Shown here piece after piece: positions 22,019 through 33,543 of a DNA stretch of 64,000 bases. The stretch spans positions 806,001 through 870,000 of the forward strand of contig NC_005295.2 of the NCBI RefSeq assembly GCF_000026005.1, written 5' to 3'. This DNA is from Ehrlichia ruminantium str. Welgevonden. GTDB lineage: Bacteria > Pseudomonadota > Alphaproteobacteria > Rickettsiales > Anaplasmataceae. Position 1 is the stretch's first letter; each line of letters begins with the position of its first letter. The translations under genes and the position numbers were made by a program. The notes under the pieces were generated by a model. That model did no database searches, was not told the origin of the DNA, and was given only the letters and a program-made list of their open reading frames with translations.

Positions 22019-22924
22019 TCATAGTTTTAATATAGCACGCAATTTTGCAGATCTAGCTCTAGGATTACTATGTATTTCTTCAGCAGTTGGTCTAATTATT
22101 TTTTTATTAATTAACTGAAATCCTAACCCTAAATTTAATAAATTGACAGATTTTCCGTCACACAATAACTTAAATATGACTTTAACAATTCTATCTTCTA
22201 AAGAATGAAAAGATATTACTATTATTTTTCCACCCTGATTTAATATATTTGCAGCACAAGCTATACCTTTCTCTAATTCCTCTAATTCTTTATTCACCCA
22301 TATCCTAATTGCTTGAAAAGTTCTTGTAGCTGGATCAATACTATGGTTTTTACTACGCGATACCACAGAACGTATTATTGATGCAAGTTCTCCTGTAGTA
22401 TTAATCATATTTTTATTTCTAGCATTAACAATAGCTCTTGCAATTTTTCGTGAATATTTTTCTCCTCCATATTGATATATAACATTAGCCATTTCTACTT
22501 CAGATACTGTATTCACAAACATACGTGCATCAACACCAGACAATGAGGTACTCATTCTCATATCAAGAGGCCCATTCTTAGAAAAAGAAAACCCACGACT
22601 AGCATCTTCCAATTGCATAGAAGACACTCCTATATCAAATACTACACCATCTACCTTTTTTATCTGCACATTATTCAATATTTGCTGTATTTTACTAAAT
22701 TTATTAATAAAGAAATGTATTCTATTAGGAAAATCATTAGATAACTTTTCATAAAAAGTATAAGTATATTCATCCTGATCAATAGCATAAACTTGACAAT
22801 CTGCAGAATTTAAAATCGCCCTACTATATCCTCCTGAACCAAATGTTGCATCAACATATATCCCTCCATTTTGAGGAGACAATATATCTAACATTTCCTT
22901 CAATAAAACAGGAGTATGGTACAT
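22019..22924 (-). CDS. rsmH: 16S rRNA (cytosine1402-N4)-methyltransferase RsmH (MraW)
   Basis: S-adenosylmethionine-dependent methylation of C1402 in the P-site region of 16S rRNA. 301 residues, family length. Motifs: N-terminal YHTPVLLKEMLDIL, SAM loop VDATFGSGGYS, VFDIGVSSMQLE, RGFSFSKNGPLDMRM and C-terminal ISFHSLEDRIVK. In many bacteria it heads the dcw cluster; here it stands alone between two gaps of about 1.7-1.8 kb with no cell-wall genes near, as expected for an organism with little or no peptidoglycan machinery at this locus. Confidence 0.97.
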   Translation of the reverse strand: MYHTPVLLKEMLDILSPQNGGIYVDATFGSGGYSRAILNSADCQVYAIDQDEYTYTFYEKLSNDFPNRIHFFINKFSKIQQILNNVQIKKVDGVVFDIGVSSMQLEDASRGFSFSKNGPLDMRMSTSLSGVDARMFVNTVSEVEMANVIYQYGGEKYSRKIARAIVNARNKNMINTTGELASIIRSVVSRSKNHSIDPATRTFQAIRIWVNKELEELEKGIACAANILNQGGKIIVISFHSLEDRIVKVIFKLLCDGKSVNLLNLGLGFQLINKKIIRPTAEEIHSNPRARSAKLRAILKL

Positions 22925-24617
22925 TCTTTAATCTACTCTGAAAAAATTTTATTACTCTTACACTTTTAACATAAAAAACCATTTTTCACTACACATTTCC
23001 ATTATAAAACCACAGCAATAACACAAATCAAGTATTACTTAAATTATAAAAATAATTACCTCACTACAAACTATGTAAACCAAATAAATAATAATTTAAT
23101 GCACATAAAATGTTGTGTTGTACATATCGATATAAAGCTTAACTAATACAGAAAACAACTTCCATATTAATAAAAGATAAACAAAAATCGAACCAAAGCA
23201 TATTTTATAACAATGTTTTGTTTGTAAAGGGTGCTACTGCTTGCTCATATGAGAAAATTTTTGTTTTATTAATAAGATTTGTTAATCCATAAATATTAAA
23301 AAATACGTATACTATAAAAAACTATATCTAATAATCAGACAACTTATTAACTTATATAAAAATCATTACCATGATTAACTCACTAAATAACTCGTAATAC
23401 TATTTTTAATATTAATAATATATCAAGTAGGTAATAAGAATTTATCAAGTTATATTATACCTTACTACACCTCACTAGCGATATCATATAAATACATTTA
23501 TTAAATAACCTTAGTATAACTTTATACATCTACTATTTTAACACCTGATAACTAATCATTACCAATTTACATGTACAGTACACACTGTATATTAAACAAT
23601 ACTTTAATAAATAGATAAATGTTTAATTAAAATTTATAATATTCTACATATTTATATTAATTTAATATACACTATCAGTGCTTTATTGTAATATATACAA
23701 CATTTCTCAAATCTACGTATATAACATATTGAAAACTACTTAAGCTAGTGTAATTAATAAATACATAACATAAAAAAACTTTATAAGTTGTGATCAAAGT
23801 ACTATACAGATAAAATAATATATCAAGAGAATTTATATATCTTATTAAAGATATATAAATTAATGAATAATGTTTATACACTTTAATATAATATATAATT
23901 TTTTATATTTTTAGGATGATACTAACAAACTGACTAAAAATAAAAGACTATAGAGAACCTGAACACTATACAATCAAAAAAATTGCATATTACCTACTTT
24001 GTAAAAAACTTATTAATATTTATACTTTAAGCAGTATATATTGTTCTATATGTTATAACTTTTAAACTAATATCTGTTTTATCAACTACAGAATATAAGT
24101 TCATAAAATCTCAGACACTTAAAACATTTATAAAAACAGATTTTACCTAATACCCATAATAATACCTTATATCTACACAGCAACTATTATATATTTGCAT
24201 ATCATATGATGTATAAATTAATATTAGTAATACATGAAATTAGTATAATTAAAATTACATATCTAACATATTTACATGCATTTCTTAACATCTATTAACC
24301 TAACAAATACCTTAACACAATAAAAACTGACTAACAAAAATAAGCAATATTATTTTCACAAACATTGTTACAATACACACTTATCTTATATTAAGATACT
24401 AATTTTATTTATATTTATTAAAATAAAAAGACATTAAACATATTGCTATAATAAAACCTTTTTAACATTATAACATCTAATTGAACAATATCTGACATAA
24501 AATTTAACTTAACACTATACAATTTTATATGAAAATAATATAGACTAAATACATAATTCCTTAAAAAAGAAAATATAAGTAAAACTTTAGATATTTTTAC
24601 ATTTTACTTCAAGAAAA
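22925..24617. other. 1.7-kb non-coding gap between ileS and rsmH
   Basis: Very AT-rich and without convincing coding potential. A 68-codon frame at 23675-23881 is made of Y, I, L and S and is treated as chance. I could not match any stretch to other parts of the window. Confidence 0.6.
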
Positions 24618-27600
24618 TTATAACTTTTTAATAAAAAGAGTTAAATTTCTATCTTTCATTGTAGTTTTACAATATTCTGCTACGTTATTAGCATCCAAAT
24701 TTTCATATATAACAAGTGATAGAGATAGAGTTTGTTGTACAATATATTCGTACCATGCTTGTACTGAATTTTTAACCATTTTGTCTTGAGTACATATCAC
24801 TACATCAATTTTATCAGAAACATTAAACTTATTATCTTTCCTAGATTGTTGAATTATCCTAACAATATCTCTTGCTATACCTTCCATAATTAATTCATCA
24901 GTTAGTGTATTATCTAATACTAATACTCCTAGTAAATTTGGCCCCAAAGTTATAGTGGACGCAAATTCACTGTGAACCTTTAGATTTAATGTATATTCAT
25001 TGTCTTCTAATATATAGTGTTCACCTTCTCTAATACCAAGCATTAGTTGGCCATTTTCCAGTATTTTCCATTGATTACTCTTTAACAACGATATCAAGTT
25101 TTTCATTTTTTCTGGTATTCTTTTTCCTAATTCTGGAAAATTAAGTTTCAACTGAAACGAAGCAATATCCTCAATATTAGACTTAAACACTATGCTTTTT
25201 ACATTTATTTCATCTAACAAAATATTTTGGTATTTTACAGGTAAGTTAAATAAATCATTATTATTATAACTATATATAGTAATCTTATTTAAAGGCTGTC
25301 TCACTCTAATATTACGAACATTTCTAATAGAAAGCACACAACCACATATATTTATGATAAGTTTCATATATTGTATATTTTTCTGATCTTCATCTTTTAA
25401 CGTAATATGCTCTATATTAGGCAATAACGATAAATGTACTGATTCCTCTTCCTGGAAATTCAATTTTTGCCAAATTGCTTCAGTAATAGCAGGCAAAAAT
25501 GGTGCTGATACTTTTACCATATAGTACATTACTGTGTATAAAGTATTATAAGCATTTACCTTATCTTTAGTAATTTCTGATGACCAAAAGCGACTTCTAC
25601 ATCTTCTTATATACCAATTATTCAATACTTCAAAAAATTGTACAATACTATTACATGCAGCTTTTATATTATATCCATAATTACCGACACTCTGATCAAA
25701 CTCTTCCATAGCATTAAATATGGACTGTATAGTACTGATACACTCACACATTATATATTTATCCATAATGTTATCTACTTCATCTAGATCAGAGATAACC
25801 CTTGCGTTTACTTTGTCAATATCAGCATAAATAGTAAAGAAATTATAACTATTCCACATTGGCTTTATTACATTACGTATTACATCACGTACCATAACAC
25901 CATCTTTATCCAATAATAAGTCTCCACCATATGACACTGTATGAGATAACATTAGAAAACGCATAGCATCAGAGCCATATTGCTTAAATATCTCCATTGG
26001 ATCAGCATAATTATTAAGTCTTTTCGACAACTTTTGTCCTTGAGTATCTAATACCACACCATGACATATACAATTCTTAAATGGAGGTTTATCAAATAAA
26101 GCTGTAGACAACACAAATAATGTATAAAACCATCCCCTAGTTTGAGCTACATATTCAGTAATAAAATCCGCTGGAAAATAATTCTCAAAAAGTTCTTTAT
26201 TTTCAAATGGATAATGAAGTTGAGCATATGGCATCGATCCAGATTCAAACCAACAATCAAATACATCAGTAACACGTCTCATCATTGACTTCCCAGTCGG
26301 ATCATCAGGATTGGGACGTACTAAATTATCAATATATGGACGATGTAAATCATCTATAGGTATATCAAAATCCTCTTCTAGTGCTTTTATATCATCAAAT
26401 ACTTTTTTTATTGATCCATATACATCAACCCTAGGATAATTAGGATTATCAGATTTCCATACTGGCAACGGAGTTCCCCAAAATCTATTACGTGAGATTG
26501 CCCAATCCTTAGCATTTTCAAGCCATTTACCAAATTGTCCACTACGAATATGACTAGGAATCCAATTTACATCTTTGTTTAGATCTATCATTCTATTTTT
26601 AATTTTTGTAACTTCAACATACCAAGATGACATTGCTCTGTATATTAATGGAGTATCAGTACGCCAACAGTGCGGATAATTATGTAAATATTGATCTGTT
26701 TTAAAACAAAGATTTTTTGCTTTTAATATACTTATGATCTGATCATTAGTATCAAATACATGCATATTAACAAAATCTGAAATTCTCTCAGTAAACTTTC
26801 CTCCATCGTCTATTGGACAGATTGTCGCAAGTAATTTTGAAGTATCCTTATCATCAATATCTGGTATACCTTGTTTTTTACATAATATAAAATCATCTTC
26901 CCCAAAACCTGGTGCCATATGTACTATTCCAGTGCCTTCATCTTCTACAACAAAATCTGCAACTAAAACTTTAAATGCATTTTTTATATCAATAAAATAA
27001 TTAAATACAGGTTTATAAGACAAATATTCTAAACTTAAATAACAAATATCACCATTATGTATCAGATATTCTATATTATTTTTCCTGCAATGATCTTCAA
27101 AGTTTTTCAAATATGCCCTAGAAAAAATATACATTTCTTTATTTATGATTGCTCCACAATACTTAATATTTGGGCTAATAGCTAAAGCAAGATTACAAGG
27201 CAAGGTCCAAGGAGTAGTTGTCCACACTAGTATTTTATATGCTGTTATATTATCTACTATTAAAGATTTTGGTGCATCTAATAATTCAAACGCTAAAGTC
27301 ACTGTTTTACTTGTCTTTTGTCTATACGCATTATCTATTCTAGTTTCAAAATTTGATAATGGTGTCTGACATGCCCAACTATATGGGACTATTTTTATAG
27401 ATTCATATATAAGTCCTTTTTGCCATAATTGATAAAATGACCACATTATCGATTCCATAAAAGACAAATTCATTGTCTTATAGTCATTTTCAAAATCCAC
27501 CCAACGTGACTGTCTATCAATATACTGTTTCCACTCTCTTGAAAATTTCATTACTGAATTACGACAATAGTTATTAAACTTCTCTATTCCAAATTTTTCT

Positions 27601-27932
27601 ATCGCTAATTTTCCAGATACCCCCAATTCTTTCTCTGCAAGCATTTCAGCTGGTAATCCATGACAATCCCAGCCAAATCTTCTATCCACCCTAAAGCCTG
27701 CCATAGTCTTATAGCGCGCAACTGTATCTTTAATAAACCCAGTAAGTAAATGACCATAGTGAGGTAACCCATTGGCAAATGGAGGACCGTCATAGAATAT
27801 AAATCTCCTTTTCTCATCACGATTTTCTATAGATTTTTTAAAAATATTATTTTCTTTCCAAAATTCTAATATCTGCTCTTCTATTAATGAGAAATCTGAT
27901 CCTTCTGTAAATTGTGAGTTATATTCTTTCAT
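24618..27932 (-). CDS. ileS: Isoleucyl-tRNA synthetase
   Basis: Charges tRNA-Ile, with an editing (CP1) domain for mischarged valine. 1104 residues from the chosen start. Class I signatures: PPFANGLPHYGHLLTG (HIGH variant HYGH) in the N-terminal Rossmann half and QKLSKRLNNYADP (KMSKS variant KLSKR). The length and the KLSKR form match the longer, eukaryote-like IleS type seen in several intracellular bacteria. An open frame continues 20 codons upstream; MKEYNSQFTEG is preferred because family homology starts here. The cognate tRNA-Ile(GAT) gene is also in the window. Divergent from bcp. Confidence 0.95.
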   Translation of the reverse strand: MKEYNSQFTEGSDFSLIEEQILEFWKENNIFKKSIENRDEKRRFIFYDGPPFANGLPHYGHLLTGFIKDTVARYKTMAGFRVDRRFGWDCHGLPAEMLAEKELGVSGKLAIEKFGIEKFNNYCRNSVMKFSREWKQYIDRQSRWVDFENDYKTMNLSFMESIMWSFYQLWQKGLIYESIKIVPYSWACQTPLSNFETRIDNAYRQKTSKTVTLAFELLDAPKSLIVDNITAYKILVWTTTPWTLPCNLALAISPNIKYCGAIINKEMYIFSRAYLKNFEDHCRKNNIEYLIHNGDICYLSLEYLSYKPVFNYFIDIKNAFKVLVADFVVEDEGTGIVHMAPGFGEDDFILCKKQGIPDIDDKDTSKLLATICPIDDGGKFTERISDFVNMHVFDTNDQIISILKAKNLCFKTDQYLHNYPHCWRTDTPLIYRAMSSWYVEVTKIKNRMIDLNKDVNWIPSHIRSGQFGKWLENAKDWAISRNRFWGTPLPVWKSDNPNYPRVDVYGSIKKVFDDIKALEEDFDIPIDDLHRPYIDNLVRPNPDDPTGKSMMRRVTDVFDCWFESGSMPYAQLHYPFENKELFENYFPADFITEYVAQTRGWFYTLFVLSTALFDKPPFKNCICHGVVLDTQGQKLSKRLNNYADPMEIFKQYGSDAMRFLMLSHTVSYGGDLLLDKDGVMVRDVIRNVIKPMWNSYNFFTIYADIDKVNARVISDLDEVDNIMDKYIMCECISTIQSIFNAMEEFDQSVGNYGYNIKAACNSIVQFFEVLNNWYIRRCRSRFWSSEITKDKVNAYNTLYTVMYYMVKVSAPFLPAITEAIWQKLNFQEEESVHLSLLPNIEHITLKDEDQKNIQYMKLIINICGCVLSIRNVRNIRVRQPLNKITIYSYNNNDLFNLPVKYQNILLDEINVKSIVFKSNIEDIASFQLKLNFPELGKRIPEKMKNLISLLKSNQWKILENGQLMLGIREGEHYILEDNEYTLNLKVHSEFASTITLGPNLLGVLVLDNTLTDELIMEGIARDIVRIIQQSRKDNKFNVSDKIDVVICTQDKMVKNSVQAWYEYIVQQTLSLSLVIYENLDANNVAEYCKTTMKDRNLTLFIKKL

Positions 27933-28069
27933 AACATGTGTTATTAAGTGTAAAGTTTTTACTATACACATATTTGTATAAGCTGCAATCACAGTTTATA
28001 AATATGTAAAAATTATTGACTCATATTAATATTCATAGCATTGTTTTAAGAAATTCATATTGAGGTTTT

Positions 28070-28513
28070 ATGACAGTAGCAATAGGAGACACAGCACCAT
28101 ATTTTAAAAGTCTAGATACATACAAAGGAACTAAGAATATAGTTTTATATTTTTACCCAAAAGATGATACACCAGGGTGCACTAGAGAAGCAAAAGATTT
28201 TCAATCTGCAATTAATGATTTTGCTGATTTAGATACAGTAATTATCGGTATATCTAAAGATAGTCAAGGATCGCATGAAAACTTTAAAAAGAAACACAAT
28301 TTATCATTCGAATTGATATCAGATGAAGAATCCGAATTATCCCAACAGTATGGCACTTGGGTACAAAAAAATATGTTTGGAAAGTCATATATGGGAATAG
28401 ATCGTTCAACATTTTTGATAGATAAGAATGGAAAAATTAGGAAAATTTGGCGCAATGTAAAAGTAGCTGGACATGTTAACAATATTTTAGAGATAATAAG
28501 GGAAATAATATAA
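28070..28513 (+). CDS. bcp: Peroxiredoxin of the BCP/PrxQ type, single-cysteine form
   Basis: Thiol peroxidase that reduces hydrogen and organic peroxides in the cytosol. 147 residues. DDTPGCTREAKDF carries the peroxidatic cysteine C37. In two-cysteine family members the resolving cysteine lies five residues on; here that site is K42 and C37 is the only cysteine in the protein, so reduction must use an external thiol. TGAGG stands just before the ATG. First gene of an apparent operon with rsmE and a 5-formyl-THF cyclo-ligase (gaps of 10 and 2 bp). Confidence 0.93.
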   Translation: MTVAIGDTAPYFKSLDTYKGTKNIVLYFYPKDDTPGCTREAKDFQSAINDFADLDTVIIGISKDSQGSHENFKKKHNLSFELISDEESELSQQYGTWVQKNMFGKSYMGIDRSTFLIDKNGKIRKIWRNVKVAGHVNNILEIIREII

Positions 28514-28523
28514 TTAAAGTAAG

Positions 28524-29240
28524 ATGCATAATAAGTTACTAAATGTTAGGCTATATGTTCCTGATTCAATTAGCAAACACTCTATTATTAAATTAGATAC
28601 TCTAGCATCTCATTACATATCTAAAGTAATGCGCGCAACAAAGTGTGATTATGTTAAAATATTTAATGGTAAGGACGGAGAATGGATAGGTGAGATATGT
28701 GAATTATCTAACAACATCAAAATCCGCATAGATAAATTAACTAGAAAACAGGTAAAGAGCAAAAATTTAACATTGTGTTTTGGAATTGTAAAAGGTACCA
28801 TATTGCCTAATATAATTAGACAAGCAACAGAAATGGGTGTAACACTCTTACAGCCAATTTATACAAAACATATAGCAACTAGTAATATCAATTTAGATAA
28901 ATGTAGAAAGTGGGCTATTGAGGCTTCTGAACAATGCGAAAGACTTGATATACCACAAATATCACATCCAATTAGTTTTACTGATTTAAAAAAACTAGAT
29001 ACAGCAAATATCAATTTTATTATTTGCGATGAAACAGGAAATGGTAAAAAACCAGCAGAAATTTTAACAAATAAGAATAATATTTATATTATTGTAGGAC
29101 CAGAAGGTGGCTTTTCTTCTGAAGAATTGGATTTTGCATATACTTTTTGCAATGGTTTATCTTTAGGAACAAGAATACTAAGAGTAGATACAGCAGTTGT
29201 CAGTGCACTAGCTTATGTAAATGAGTATTATTACGTATAA
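28524..29240 (+). CDS. rsmE: 16S rRNA (uracil1498-N3)-methyltransferase RsmE
   Basis: SPOUT-superfamily methyltransferase. 238 residues with an N-terminal PUA-like RNA-binding part and a C-terminal trefoil-knot domain. Knot motifs are IIVGPEGGFSSEEL and LSLGTRILRVDTAVVSAL. Substrate specificity is inferred from the family. Middle gene of the bcp operon, 2 bp before the next start. Confidence 0.95.
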   Translation: MHNKLLNVRLYVPDSISKHSIIKLDTLASHYISKVMRATKCDYVKIFNGKDGEWIGEICELSNNIKIRIDKLTRKQVKSKNLTLCFGIVKGTILPNIIRQATEMGVTLLQPIYTKHIATSNINLDKCRKWAIEASEQCERLDIPQISHPISFTDLKKLDTANINFIICDETGNGKKPAEILTNKNNIYIIVGPEGGFSSEELDFAYTFCNGLSLGTRILRVDTAVVSALAYVNEYYYV

Positions 29241-29242
29241 AT

Positions 29243-29764
29243 ATGGTTAATATTGAAAACATTCATCAAAAAAAAACTGAGTTACGCAAAAGATATAGGA
29301 AACTAAGAAAGGAAGTTATTCATAAGGAAGAAGCAGCTCGTCTATTACTAAATAACTATATAAATAATGTAATAACAGAAGGATCATCTATAACTTCTGG
29401 ATACATACCTATAGATGGTGAAATAGATGTTTTACCATTAATGCATCATCTATTACAAAAAGGCAATGTAGTAGCAGTACCTGTAATAGATCAAGGTAGC
29501 AAAATATTGTCATTCCATCAATGGAATACTACTAACCATATTATTCCAAATATCATAATAGTACCACTAGTTGCTTTTGATAAAAAGTTAAATAGATTAG
29601 GTTTTGGTGGTGGATACTATGACACTACTATTGCTAAACTTAAACCACATTGTAAAACAATAGGAATAGCATATAATATACAGTTATGTGACAAAATACC
29701 TACTGAACCACACGATCAAATACTAGATATGGTAATTACAGAAAATATGGTATATACAACTTAA
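29243..29764 (+). CDS. 5-formyltetrahydrofolate cyclo-ligase
   Basis: ATP-dependent conversion of 5-formyl-THF to 5,10-methenyl-THF (MTHFS/FthC/YgfA family). 173 residues, short but complete: N-terminal KKTELRKRYRKLRKE, SGYIPIDGEIDVLPL for substrate binding, and the C-terminal signature RLGFGGGYYDTTIAKL. Last gene of the bcp-rsmE-cyclo-ligase run, convergent with argS. Confidence 0.93.
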   Translation: MVNIENIHQKKTELRKRYRKLRKEVIHKEEAARLLLNNYINNVITEGSSITSGYIPIDGEIDVLPLMHHLLQKGNVVAVPVIDQGSKILSFHQWNTTNHIIPNIIIVPLVAFDKKLNRLGFGGGYYDTTIAKLKPHCKTIGIAYNIQLCDKIPTEPHDQILDMVITENMVYTT

Positions 29765-29881
29765 GTCTCTATTAAAACTTATCTTGCCTTAAGATCAAGT
29801 AAAAAATACATTATTTATAGCAATAAATGTACGTAAAAACTTATATAAAACACTAATGATATCTTAATATATTTTGTATAG

Positions 29882-31612
29882 TTATTTCATTTCTGTCAAT
29901 GGTACAATAGAGAATATTGTTAAACCACTTGCAATAACATATCCAACAGATTTAGCTAAATATATTCTGGCAGATGTGAGATTTATATTATTATCTACAA
30001 TAAAACGCATATCTGTACTCTTATTACCATAACCCCATAACGCATGAAACGCTTCAGCAATTTCTATTAAATAGAATGTTATACGATGTGGTTCTGCAGT
30101 TTTTGCGGATATTTCAACTATATCTTGCCATTTTGCTAATAGCTTAATTAATAAAATTTCTTCCTTTGAAGATAACACAGAAAAATCTACAAGTTCTATT
30201 TCTAGAATTTTTGGTGCATTACGTATAAGTGAATGAACACGAGCATGTGCATACTGTACATAAAATACAGGATTATTTTTAGACTGTTCCACTACTTTTG
30301 CAAAATCAAAATCCAAAACCACATCACTTTTACGAGTTAACATTATAAATCTAACTACATCCTTTCCTACCTTTTCTATAACATCCTTAATAGTTAGAAA
30401 CTCGCCAGATCTTTTTGACATTTTAACCTGAGCTCCATTATCAAGAAAATTAACAATACTATGTAGCTTTATATCAATCGTTGCATTACCATCACTTAGT
30501 GCTTTTACAGCGGCTTTTAATCTTTTTACATACCCAATATGATCAGAACCAAGTTCCAATATCATATGCTGAAAACCACGTGAAATCTTATAAAAATGAT
30601 ATGCTATATCATTTGCAAAATACGTCCAACTACCATCAGCTTTTTGTAAAGCTCTATCTACATCATCACCAAAATCAGTAGACTTAAATAACATCTGAGT
30701 TCTAGGTTTCCAATTTATACCTTCTGTACCCTTAGGTTGATCTAAAGTACCATAATATATCAACTGCTTTTCTTGCAAAAGCTCTACACATTTTTGTACA
30801 ATGTTATCTTTTTGTAATTGTGATTCTGACGTAAAAATATCATGTTTGATACCTAACAATGCAAGATCTTCTTTTATAAGCTTCATAAGATACATCAAAG
30901 AAACATCACGTATAATTCTTCTTCTCTGACTATAATCCATTCCAAGTAGACCACTATCATATTCTTGATATAACAACTTTCCTATATCTTTCAAATATAA
31001 GCCAGGATATAAGCCACTTCCTATTACAATATTTTCACCTAAAACTTCTTTATATCTTAAATATACTGATTCAACTAATACATCTATTTGTGCACCTGCA
31101 TCATTAATATAATATTCCCTAACAACCTCATATCCTACCCTTTCTAATAAATTAGCAAGTACATCACCAAATATAGCACCACGCGCATGACCAATATGCA
31201 TTGGTCCGGTTGGATTAGCAGATACAAATTCTATATTTACTCTCTTACCATTACCAAAATTAACATGACCAAACTTCTCTTTTAATCTGTTAATAGAAAT
31301 TATAATTTCATACCACACATCAAGAGAAATATTAAAATTAATAAAACCAGGTTTTACAACATTAATATCAGATATTTCTTTAATACTAGAAAATTCATCC
31401 ACTAAGATTTTTGCAATATCCATAGGATTCTTTTTAATATACTTACTCAAAATTAAAGCTGCATTAGTATATAAATCACCATGGTCAGGATTATTAGGAT
31501 AATCAACTATTAACTTAGCTAATATTGACTCATTTGTTACTACAAAGTTATCAATGTTTAATACATGTAATTTTTCTATTATATGACGTCTAATAGTACA
31601 AGCTACACTCAT
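29882..31612 (-). CDS. argS: Arginyl-tRNA synthetase
   Basis: Class I synthetase charging tRNA-Arg. 576 residues. N-terminal Add-1 domain, then [20 protein letters not shown] with the HIGH motif, [12 protein letters not shown] and [12 protein letters not shown], and KMSKRSGEF as an ordinary KMSKS loop, which many ArgS lack. The C-terminal anticodon-binding helices begin near [13 protein letters not shown]. Divergent from recO across a 277-bp region whose centre is copied, inverted, 11 kb away. Confidence 0.97.
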   Translation of the reverse strand: MSVACTIRRHIIEKLHVLNIDNFVVTNESILAKLIVDYPNNPDHGDLYTNAALILSKYIKKNPMDIAKILVDEFSSIKEISDINVVKPGFINFNISLDVWYEIIISINRLKEKFGHVNFGNGKRVNIEFVSANPTGPMHIGHARGAIFGDVLANLLERVGYEVVREYYINDAGAQIDVLVESVYLRYKEVLGENIVIGSGLYPGLYLKDIGKLLYQEYDSGLLGMDYSQRRRIIRDVSLMYLMKLIKEDLALLGIKHDIFTSESQLQKDNIVQKCVELLQEKQLIYYGTLDQPKGTEGINWKPRTQMLFKSTDFGDDVDRALQKADGSWTYFANDIAYHFYKISRGFQHMILELGSDHIGYVKRLKAAVKALSDGNATIDIKLHSIVNFLDNGAQVKMSKRSGEFLTIKDVIEKVGKDVVRFIMLTRKSDVVLDFDFAKVVEQSKNNPVFYVQYAHARVHSLIRNAPKILEIELVDFSVLSSKEEILLIKLLAKWQDIVEISAKTAEPHRITFYLIEIAEAFHALWGYGNKSTDMRFIVDNNINLTSARIYLAKSVGYVIASGLTIFSIVPLTEMK

Positions 31613-31702
31613 TATATTCAGTAATTCTTTTATAATTTTGCTATTATACAGGTTTTTAGCAATATTAAAAGTAAACAGCAGTAATAATACTTACAAAATT
31701 AA

Positions 31703-31872
31703 ACACATATAAAAAAATCAAAAAACACAAAATGTTATGAGAGCGATCCTTTTAAGAAAACTATTTAACTAATCTACTCCATTTAAAAAATAATTTTTAC
31801 TCACCATAATAAAAACTATCTATTTTCTAATTCTACTTAAACACATTTTCTACTATTATTAAATTATATTTA
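31703..31872. repeat. Long inverted repeat, arm B (argS-recO control region)
   Basis: This arm fills most of the divergent intergenic space and ends about 18 bp before the recO start, so it should hold the argS and recO promoters. Its reverse complement lies at 20466-20635. Because it sits in a functional context it is taken as the parent of arm A. Confidence 0.9.
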
Positions 31873-31889
31873 TAAAACAATTTGATAAT

Positions 31890-32624
31890 GTGAGATGGCA
31901 AGACCAAGGCATAGTAATTGCAATAAGAAAATACTGTGACAATCAAGTTATTATTTCAGTACTGACTAAAAAACATGGTTTAAAAAAAGGATTAACAAAA
32001 TATTATAAAAAAACAATTAATAGACTACAAATTGGAGACTATATTAATGTCACTTGGAGTGCAAGATTAATCAGTAATTTAGGATACTTTAAATACGAAC
32101 TGATTAAATCTACTATATATTATTATATAACAAACAATCTACAAACATTATGTTTAGCTTTTTTTACATTTATATTAGATCAAGTATTACCAGAAAACGA
32201 AGAAAATTACGTTATTTATCACTACTTCGACATTTTTATCAATTCAATACAATCCAAAAACATAAACTGGCAAATAAAGTACCTAAAATTGGAAATGGTA
32301 CTACTTTCTGAACTTGGATTTGGACTCGATTTATCAAAATGCGCTGTAAATCAAACACAAGAAAGTTTAATATTTATTTCTCCAAAAACTGGAAAAGCAA
32401 TATCAGAAAACATAGGATTACCTTATAAAAAAAAATTACTACCTCTACCTCAATTACTTTACAATATATACAATGACTATACATACGAATTCTCTAATAC
32501 AGAATTCAAATTGAGTTTGAATGTATTAGGATACTTTTTCAAAAAACACTTTTTAACAGATAAAAATATAACTTTTTTAAAATATAGGGAAGAAATTATA
32601 AAACTACTAGATACAGAGAACTAA
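31890..32624 (+). CDS. recO: DNA repair protein RecO
   Basis: Recombination mediator that loads RecA through the RecFOR route and anneals single strands. 244 residues: N-terminal OB-fold recognised by WQDQGIVIAIRKY and KKHGLKKGLTKY, then a helical C-terminal part. No zinc-finger cysteine cluster is visible, as in other RecO of this class. The start codon is GTG; the ATG two bases upstream leads directly to a stop (ATGTGA). Low G+C like its neighbours. Confidence 0.9.
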   Translation: MRWQDQGIVIAIRKYCDNQVIISVLTKKHGLKKGLTKYYKKTINRLQIGDYINVTWSARLISNLGYFKYELIKSTIYYYITNNLQTLCLAFFTFILDQVLPENEENYVIYHYFDIFINSIQSKNINWQIKYLKLEMVLLSELGFGLDLSKCAVNQTQESLIFISPKTGKAISENIGLPYKKKLLPLPQLLYNIYNDYTYEFSNTEFKLSLNVLGYFFKKHFLTDKNITFLKYREEIIKLLDTEN

Positions 32625-33543
32625 AATATTTAAATCATATTATCAAATACATATATTTAGTCATATTTTTAATTTTGTCACATTTTAAGTATATACAAGA
32701 ATTATATTACTTTATTTTAAGACCTATATAAATGTTCTACACATGCCTCTTTAGCTCTAATTATTAAAAAGAAATGAACCTAATCTTGAAAAAAAATATT
32801 TTCACTTTTATTTTTCATTTTTACCTCATAATCAAATTTCTCACACCAATAACATTAAATAGCATCAAACCTATCAAGTAAGTACTACAGTTAGTTTTAG
32901 TAAGGAATTATATAACCATGTAATATACCTAGATTTTACAGAATACAAAACTTACAATACTAGCTTCATTTTTTAAGATATATCTCCCTAATATATGACC
33001 TATAAATATAACATATCATTCTTATATTCTTTTATTTTTAATGCTTATAAAAAATAAATTAATCACATAAGAACTTTATTAAGAAAATATTTTCCATATT
33101 TATATTTTATTATATTTAAATCATTCTAGAACGCTATAAAAGCTATATAGCTATAAAACAGTAAATATACATAAGTTCATATACAATATAATACTTTATT
33201 TAAAAATCTAAATTACCCCTTCAATTGAGAAAGAAAAATAATTTTTTATATGTTTACCTTTAATCATGAAATTGAAACTATGATTTAACAAAATATAAGG
33301 AAAATAGTTTAACCTCTCATAATGCTATACAATATATCAAATATCAAAAAATTCTTATTACAATCAAATCGACTAAAACTAAGAGCAGAGATTTTTCATT
33401 AATAATAAATATGACCTAACTACATGACCTTTCATTCTTATTATAAAAAAGTACACTACCCATTTTAATACTATATATTAAAAATATATTTACAATTACA
33501 TAATATAATATAAACATATCATAAAATGATGTATTGGTAAGTT
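32625..33543. other. Non-coding gap of about 0.9 kb
   Basis: AT-rich throughout, with no frame, RNA or repeat I can support. Its right end must hold the promoter of the His-rich orphan gene. Confidence 0.6.

Noticed and set aside
23675-23881. 68-codon frame on the minus strand
   Set aside because: Made almost only of Tyr, Ile, Leu, Ser; no ribosome site; typical chance frame in AT-rich DNA.
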